Shown: positions 7,229 to 11,019 of the stretch, piece by piece
Layout of the letters: every line of letters begins with the position of its first letter
How positions within the stretch are numbered: position 1 is the first letter of the stretch
Translations under genes and position numbers: made by a program
Notes under the pieces: model-generated
Told to the model about the DNA's origin: nothing
Database searches by the model: none
What the model saw: only the letters and a program-made list of their open reading frames with translations
Source of the DNA: JBLIKP01 sp047635375
Lineage (GTDB): Bacteria; Bacteroidota; Bacteroidia; Sphingobacteriales; Sphingobacteriaceae
Assembly: GCA_047635375.1 (NCBI GenBank)
Contig: JBLIKP010000079.1
Coordinates: 1-11,019 of the forward strand
Direction: 5' to 3'
DNA: 11,019 nt

Positions 7229-8896
7229 ATGAAATCACTTATACTAACTTTTTCGCTGGTTGCTTGCCTTTTATTAAATGGAAATGCACAAACAGCACCT
7301 CGGGCTCATAGTCTTTTTGACTCCGACGCTACATTTAATTTATTCCCCGATTCTCAAAACCCCAAATTCCCAAGTTTTATGTCGGCCTGGGCCGGAAACA
7401 ATATTTTTGTTGCTGGCGGACCAGCAGGAACAGAGTCCGAACAACCCATTGGTGATTGGGGATTAAACAAAGATCCTGAAACAACATGTTGCCTTACTAC
7501 TTTTGGCTCTAATGTTGATAAGGAAATTGTGATGGGGATTAAACCTGGAGCGACTGACGGCGAAGGCTTTTACCCTCATGCAATTGCAATGGCAATTAAC
7601 ACATTGGCCACAAAAACAACCGAGGTAACCTGGACAGCCAACAGCAACTATGTGGGCATAGGCCTTGTGGTGACAGTTACACTACAATATCGCATTGGTG
7701 ATACGGGAGATTGGACAAATGTAGAAGGAAGCTTAAAGCAAGGGGTTAACCGTCTTGACGAAACTTTTACCCACAATTTACCTGAAGAATGTGATGATAA
7801 GGAACTTGTTCAGCTTAGATGGTTGTATTACTTTGAGGGTGATGAGTCGGCCGATGTTCAAAATGGTGTTTTCATTAACATATTGAACATTTCCGCAGTA
7901 GCATTAGAAAAGCCTGGGACAACTCCACCACCTATCGTAGATTTTTCATTTATTAAAAATGATTTAGAAGTTAGCTTTTTCAATAAAACGCAAAACGATC
8001 CGCTAACCTCAATTCTATGGGAATTCGGAGATGGCTCTACATCCACGGAAGAAGATCCAATTCACAATTACTTATTGAATGGCGAATATGAAGTTTGTTT
8101 AACCGCTTCAAACGATGCAGGTACCGATTCTTTTTGCAAAAAACTCAATGTAATTGACCTCACTCCATCACCTGTAGCCGACTTTGAATTCTTGGTTGAG
8201 GAGTTTACCGTCACTTTTACAAATAACACTTCAGTAGAAACATTGGATTCTTTCCGATGGGATTTTGGAGATGGAAGTTCAGATACTGAAGTTTGGGCTC
8301 CACAGTACACTTATTCAAGCCAAGGAGAATATGATGTGTGCCTTTTTGTTTATAATGAAAATGGATCTGATAAAATTTGCAAGGTAGTGAAAGCTCCTAA
8401 TTCTGGTGGATCTGGGCCGGCTGCCGATTTCAATTACACCTCAAATGGACTTGTCTTCAACTTCACCAACCAATCACAAAACGGGCCGTTTGACGAAATT
8501 AATTGGGACTTTGGAGATGGAAATACAAGTGCCAATAGTAACCCAAACAATATATACCAAACACCAGGGAGTTATTTGGTTTGTTTGGAATTGACAAACA
8601 CAGCTGGAACCGATTCTATTTGCAAAACTGTTGAAGCAGAAGTCACTTCAATATCATATTTCCATAATATCCTTAACCTTGAGGTCTATCCAAATCCCGC
8701 CGATTTATATATAACTCTTCCCTCTGGAATTGAAAATGCTAAGCACGTAGAAATAATAAACGCGACAGGAAAAATTGTTTCCTTACAAGACGCTGAAAAC
8801 AATCAAATAAACGTCGCCCAATTACCGTTAGGTTTTTATTTAATTAAAATCAAATCGCAGGACAAAATGTACCTCGGAAAGTTTATTAAGATATAG
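7229..8896 (+). CDS. Secreted protein with three PKD domains and a T9SS type A sorting domain
   Basis: 555 residues. Signal peptide 1-20 (MKSLILTFSLVACLLLNGNA). Residues 22-228 are a beta-rich domain with VTLQYRIGDTGDWTNVEGS and LVQLRWLYYFEG; from memory this resembles domains that accompany lamin-tail or PKD domains in Bacteroidota surface proteins, and I cannot assign a function. PKD domains lie at about 236-309, 316-389 and 398-471, each with W-[DE]-FGDG. Each carries a Cys pair 13 residues apart (290/303, 371/384, 452/465), probably a disulfide. The tail 483-555 has LEVYPNPADLYI, V-x-x-x-N-A-T-G-K and LPLGFYLIKI, the T9SS type A sorting pattern, so secretion across the outer membrane and surface attachment or release is expected. 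No catalytic domain is seen; an adhesive or structural role is the simplest inference. The gene ends in a shared bidirectional terminator. Confidence 0.9.
   Translation: MKSLILTFSLVACLLLNGNAQTAPRAHSLFDSDATFNLFPDSQNPKFPSFMSAWAGNNIFVAGGPAGTESEQPIGDWGLNKDPETTCCLTTFGSNVDKEIVMGIKPGATDGEGFYPHAIAMAINTLATKTTEVTWTANSNYVGIGLVVTVTLQYRIGDTGDWTNVEGSLKQGVNRLDETFTHNLPEECDDKELVQLRWLYYFEGDESADVQNGVFINILNISAVALEKPGTTPPPIVDFSFIKNDLEVSFFNKTQNDPLTSILWEFGDGSTSTEEDPIHNYLLNGEYEVCLTASNDAGTDSFCKKLNVIDLTPSPVADFEFLVEEFTVTFTNNTSVETLDSFRWDFGDGSSDTEVWAPQYTYSSQGEYDVCLFVYNENGSDKICKVVKAPNSGGSGPAADFNYTSNGLVFNFTNQSQNGPFDEINWDFGDGNTSANSNPNNIYQTPGSYLVCLELTNTAGTDSICKTVEAEVTSISYFHNILNLEVYPNPADLYITLPSGIENAKHVEIINATGKIVSLQDAENNQINVAQLPLGFYLIKIKSQDKMYLGKFIKI
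7934..8641 (+). repeat. Three tandem PKD repeats with an 81-residue period
   Basis: Three PKD units are encoded at about 7934-8155, 8174-8395 and 8420-8641. The paired cysteines recur with a period of exactly 81 residues (243 bp): 290, 371, 452 and 303, 384, 465. The W-[DE]-FGDG core recurs at 264, 344 and 426. The units are diverged in DNA sequence, so this is an old duplication, not a recent slippage array. Confidence 0.85.
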
Positions 8897-8916
8897 TGTA
8901 CAAAAATAGAAATAAA

Positions 8917-8950
8917 AAAAGCCTCAGTTAACTTGCTAACTGAGGCTTTT
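8917..8950. terminator. Bidirectional intrinsic terminator between convergent genes
   Basis: A perfect 10-bp stem, GCCTCAGTTA (8921-8930) and TAACTGAGGC (8937-8946), encloses a 6-nt loop. An A tract precedes it (8914-8920) and a T tract follows (8947-8950). It can act as a hairpin-plus-U-run in either direction. It sits 20 bp after the stop of the plus-strand PKD gene and 17 bp after the stop of the minus-strand gene, serving both. Confidence 0.9.
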
Positions 8951-8966
8951 CGCATTAACGGATTTA

Positions 8967-11019
8967 TTATCGTTTAATTAAAGTTTTAACAAACTCGCCT
9001 TCCGAAGAAACCCATTTCACTAAGTAACTTCCTGGAATTAAATCGTTAACTGATAATGTTTGCTTAATAACTCCTGGCTCAACTTGTTTTGATTTAACTA
9101 AACGTCCAACTACATCATGAATTTGAATTGACCCTTTACTCCAATCTAATGGGAGCTCAATATTCAATTCATTTTGCACTGGGTTTGGATAAACTTTCCA
9201 AGCTTTTGCAAGCAATTGAGCAATACCAACTGTTTTCTCAAAAACAACTTCTTTTGTTATAGTATCAGAAGTACAAGTATTGGTAACGATTAAAGTCACA
9301 ATATATGTACCTGCCGTATCGTAAGCATGCGTTGGATTTTGAGCCGAACTTGTGTCGTCGTCGCCAAAATTCCATCCGTATGAATTTGCATTTGGTGAAC
9401 TGCTAGTAAATACAATTGCATCGGTGGTATCTGCCTCGAAATCGAATCCGGCAACGACCTGAATCGTATCAAGTTTAATGTTAACCGAATCAATATTCAG
9501 ACAACCATTTGCACCCTGTACTCCTAAGGCTATAAATTGGTCTTCAGATGCCGTGAATGAAATTGTTCTGGTTGAATCACCCGTGCTCCAAAGGTAGGCC
9601 ACAAACTCCCCACCATCTAGCGTAACTGAATCATCTAAACACACCAAAACATCATCACCAAGATCAACTTCTGGAAGTGGTTTAACAATAAGGTTTGTAA
9701 ACATTAAACTATCACATCCTTGTTCGTATTTGAATGAATCTACATAAAGGCCTGTTACTGTTTGATCCGCACCAGCGGCAAAATAAGATTCGCCTTGGCA
9801 TATTTCAACCGTTGTGGTGTCACGAAGTGTAGGTATTACAGTTAAATCAATAACTACCGTACTGTCACATCCAAATTCGCTGAATAAATTATCAGAATAA
9901 ATACCTGATTCTGTTTGCTCTTTACCTTCAACTTGGTAAGACTCACCCTCACAAATTTCAACTAGGAAGGTGTCTTTATAAAGTGGGGCAACAAATAAAT
10001 CAATAACGATTATACTGTCGCAACCAGATTCGGATGAATAGTAATCCTCATAAAGTCCGGCTTCAGAAACCTCTTCTCCATCGATCACCATTGTATCTCC
10101 TTCACAAATATTCACTTGAACCGTATCTCTAAAATTTGGATTAACAATTAACTGAACAGTTACAATACTATCGCAACCAAATTGGGACACTAAACTGTCG
10201 ACATAGAAACCATCCTCCGATTGGAAATTGCCACCAGTAAAGTATTCTTCACCTTCACAAATTTCAACAATCTCTTCCTCTTCAAATACTTCACCAACGG
10301 TTATATAATCAGTGATTATTTGTTTGAAAGTGTCTACTCCTTTAATTGAGAATAATGAAACAGTGTAAGATCCCGGCTCATATTCCACATACATTGTGTC
10401 TTCGGCTGCAGCCGACTGGCCATTTCCAAAATCAATGTAAGTATTATCAGCGTTGTAGGAAGCTAAATTTAATATTACAAACTCAACTTCCTCGCCGTCA
10501 CAATGAACTTCATCAGAAAAGAATCTTGGTCTAGGAGTTGGAATCTCACATTCTTGAGCTCCTATTTCATGGTTCAATAAAGCCGATTTAGAAACACCTG
10601 CATACTTAACTTCAGTTAAGCTAATAGGGTCACCTTGAACACTATTTCCAGGTTCATCATCTTGGTGCCAAAGGATATGGAGCTTATCCGTAACATTTCT
10701 AGCAATTGAAGGATATACATCCTCCATTCCTAGGGATTGGGTAACGTTTTGTGGTAAACTCCAGCTTACTCCATTGTCTTGTGAGAAAACAACAAATAAA
10801 TCACGGTAATTTTGACCATTAATTTCGTCGCCTTCCACATTTGCTGCGTAAACAACGAATAAATTATTTTCAGCATCAATTCCTGCCTGTGGGGTAAGGG
10901 TTAAATTATGGCGCCCATAAGAAGCACCATCAGAGGTATAATCAAATCCGTTTGTCACCTCACCATCAAGGTCGCAATCAAGCACCTGTCCAATAACTTT
11001 TGGAGTAGTTTCGCTTTCG
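8967..11019 (-). CDS. Large secreted modular protein: Asp-box (sialidase-like) region, PKD, 51-residue Cys repeats, Ig-like, T9SS tail (5' end cut by window)
   Basis: The frame is open from the right edge to TAA at 8967-8969, about 683 residues; the N-terminus lies outside. A GTG at 10983-10985 is not the start, because coding continues upstream in frame (ESETTPKVIGQ). In order: a beta-propeller-like part (about 10545-11019) with a perfect Asp box, SQDNGVSW (10761-10784), and a second strand set around LHILWHQDD; a PKD-like domain (about 10293-10532, YIDFGNG); four 51-residue Cys repeats (9672-10283); an Ig-like segment (about 9468-9671, LGDDVLVC and YLWSTGD); a PKD domain (about 9237-9464, WNFGDDD); and a T9SS type A tail (8970-9206, WKVYPNPVQNELNIELP, ending TLIKR). 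It should be exported by T9SS to the surface or medium. Asp boxes are structural and do not prove sialidase activity. Glycan binding or hydrolysis in the missing N-terminal part, or adhesion, is possible. Confidence 0.88.
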   Translation of the reverse strand, partial: ESETTPKVIGQVLDCDLDGEVTNGFDYTSDGASYGRHNLTLTPQAGIDAENNLFVVYAANVEGDEINGQNYRDLFVVFSQDNGVSWSLPQNVTQSLGMEDVYPSIARNVTDKLHILWHQDDEPGNSVQGDPISLTEVKYAGVSKSALLNHEIGAQECEIPTPRPRFFSDEVHCDGEEVEFVILNLASYNADNTYIDFGNGQSAAAEDTMYVEYEPGSYTVSLFSIKGVDTFKQIITDYITVGEVFEEEEIVEICEGEEYFTGGNFQSEDGFYVDSLVSQFGCDSIVTVQLIVNPNFRDTVQVNICEGDTMVIDGEEVSEAGLYEDYYSSESGCDSIIVIDLFVAPLYKDTFLVEICEGESYQVEGKEQTESGIYSDNLFSEFGCDSTVVIDLTVIPTLRDTTTVEICQGESYFAAGADQTVTGLYVDSFKYEQGCDSLMFTNLIVKPLPEVDLGDDVLVCLDDSVTLDGGEFVAYLWSTGDSTRTISFTASEDQFIALGVQGANGCLNIDSVNIKLDTIQVVAGFDFEADTTDAIVFTSSSPNANSYGWNFGDDDTSSAQNPTHAYDTAGTYIVTLIVTNTCTSDTITKEVVFEKTVGIAQLLAKAWKVYPNPVQNELNIELPLDWSKGSIQIHDVVGRLVKSKQVEPGVIKQTLSVNDLIPGSYLVKWVSSEGEFVKTLIKR
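9672..10283 (-). repeat. Four tandem 153-bp (51-residue) cysteine repeats
   Basis: Units are at 10131-10283, 9978-10130, 9825-9977 and 9672-9824. Each holds an I-C-[EQ]-G motif and, 28 residues later, G-C-D-S. Both cysteines recur at exactly 51-residue spacing with no indels. The consensus is roughly RDT-x-x-V-x-ICEGESY, then G-x-Y-x-D and FGCDS followed by a V-I-D-L strand and a proline-containing linker. The family is a recognised Bacteroidota surface-protein repeat in my recollection. One disulfide per unit and a rigid stalk are inferred. Confidence 0.88.

Noticed and set aside
10983..10985. GTG as the start of the right-hand secreted protein
   Set aside because: The frame stays open to the window edge with plausible coding sequence, and the protein would lack a signal peptide. 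It is a partial gene.

Overview
The window looks like the chromosome of a free-living Bacteroidota, probably a flavobacterium-like or saprospira-like marine lineage. The basis is AT-rich DNA, A-rich start regions with weak Shine-Dalgarno sequences, a TonB-dependent receptor with an N-terminal carboxypeptidase-regulatory-like domain, and three secreted proteins with PKD domains and type IX secretion (T9SS) type A C-terminal sorting sequences. No RNA genes, insertion sequences, CRISPR arrays or phage genes are visible, and no gene-free stretch exceeds about 150 bases.

Layout. Minus strand, 1-4233: a TonB-dependent receptor (1492-4233) followed 39 bp downstream by a T9SS-exported alpha/beta hydrolase-fold protein cut by the left edge (1-1452); they probably form one operon. 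Minus strand, 4378-5238: an isolated rfbA/rmlA (glucose-1-phosphate thymidylyltransferase). Plus strand, 5370-7134: two overlapping short-chain dehydrogenase/reductase genes, one extended/epimerase type and one classical, divergent from rfbA. Plus strand, 7229-8896: a secreted protein with three cysteine-paired PKD repeats. Minus strand, 8967-11019: a large secreted protein cut by the right edge, with a sialidase-like Asp-box region, a PKD-like domain, four exact 51-residue cysteine repeats, an Ig-like segment, a PKD domain and a T9SS signal. A strong bidirectional terminator (8917-8950) lies between the last two convergent genes.

How they work together. The receptor and hydrolase-fold protein look like a surface-capture plus outer-membrane-import pair. 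The most notable observation is that the hydrolase-fold protein keeps the family framework and the apparent catalytic Asp. However, the nucleophile Ser is Gly, the catalytic His position is Tyr, and the oxyanion-loop Gly is Glu. It is therefore probably a non-catalytic, possibly ligand-binding, relative of the secreted esterases. rfbA feeds dTDP-sugar synthesis for surface polysaccharide. The two SDR genes are a translationally coupled oxidoreductase pair of unknown substrate. The two remaining secreted proteins are modular cell-surface or adhesive proteins of unknown target. No classical defence or mobile system is visible.
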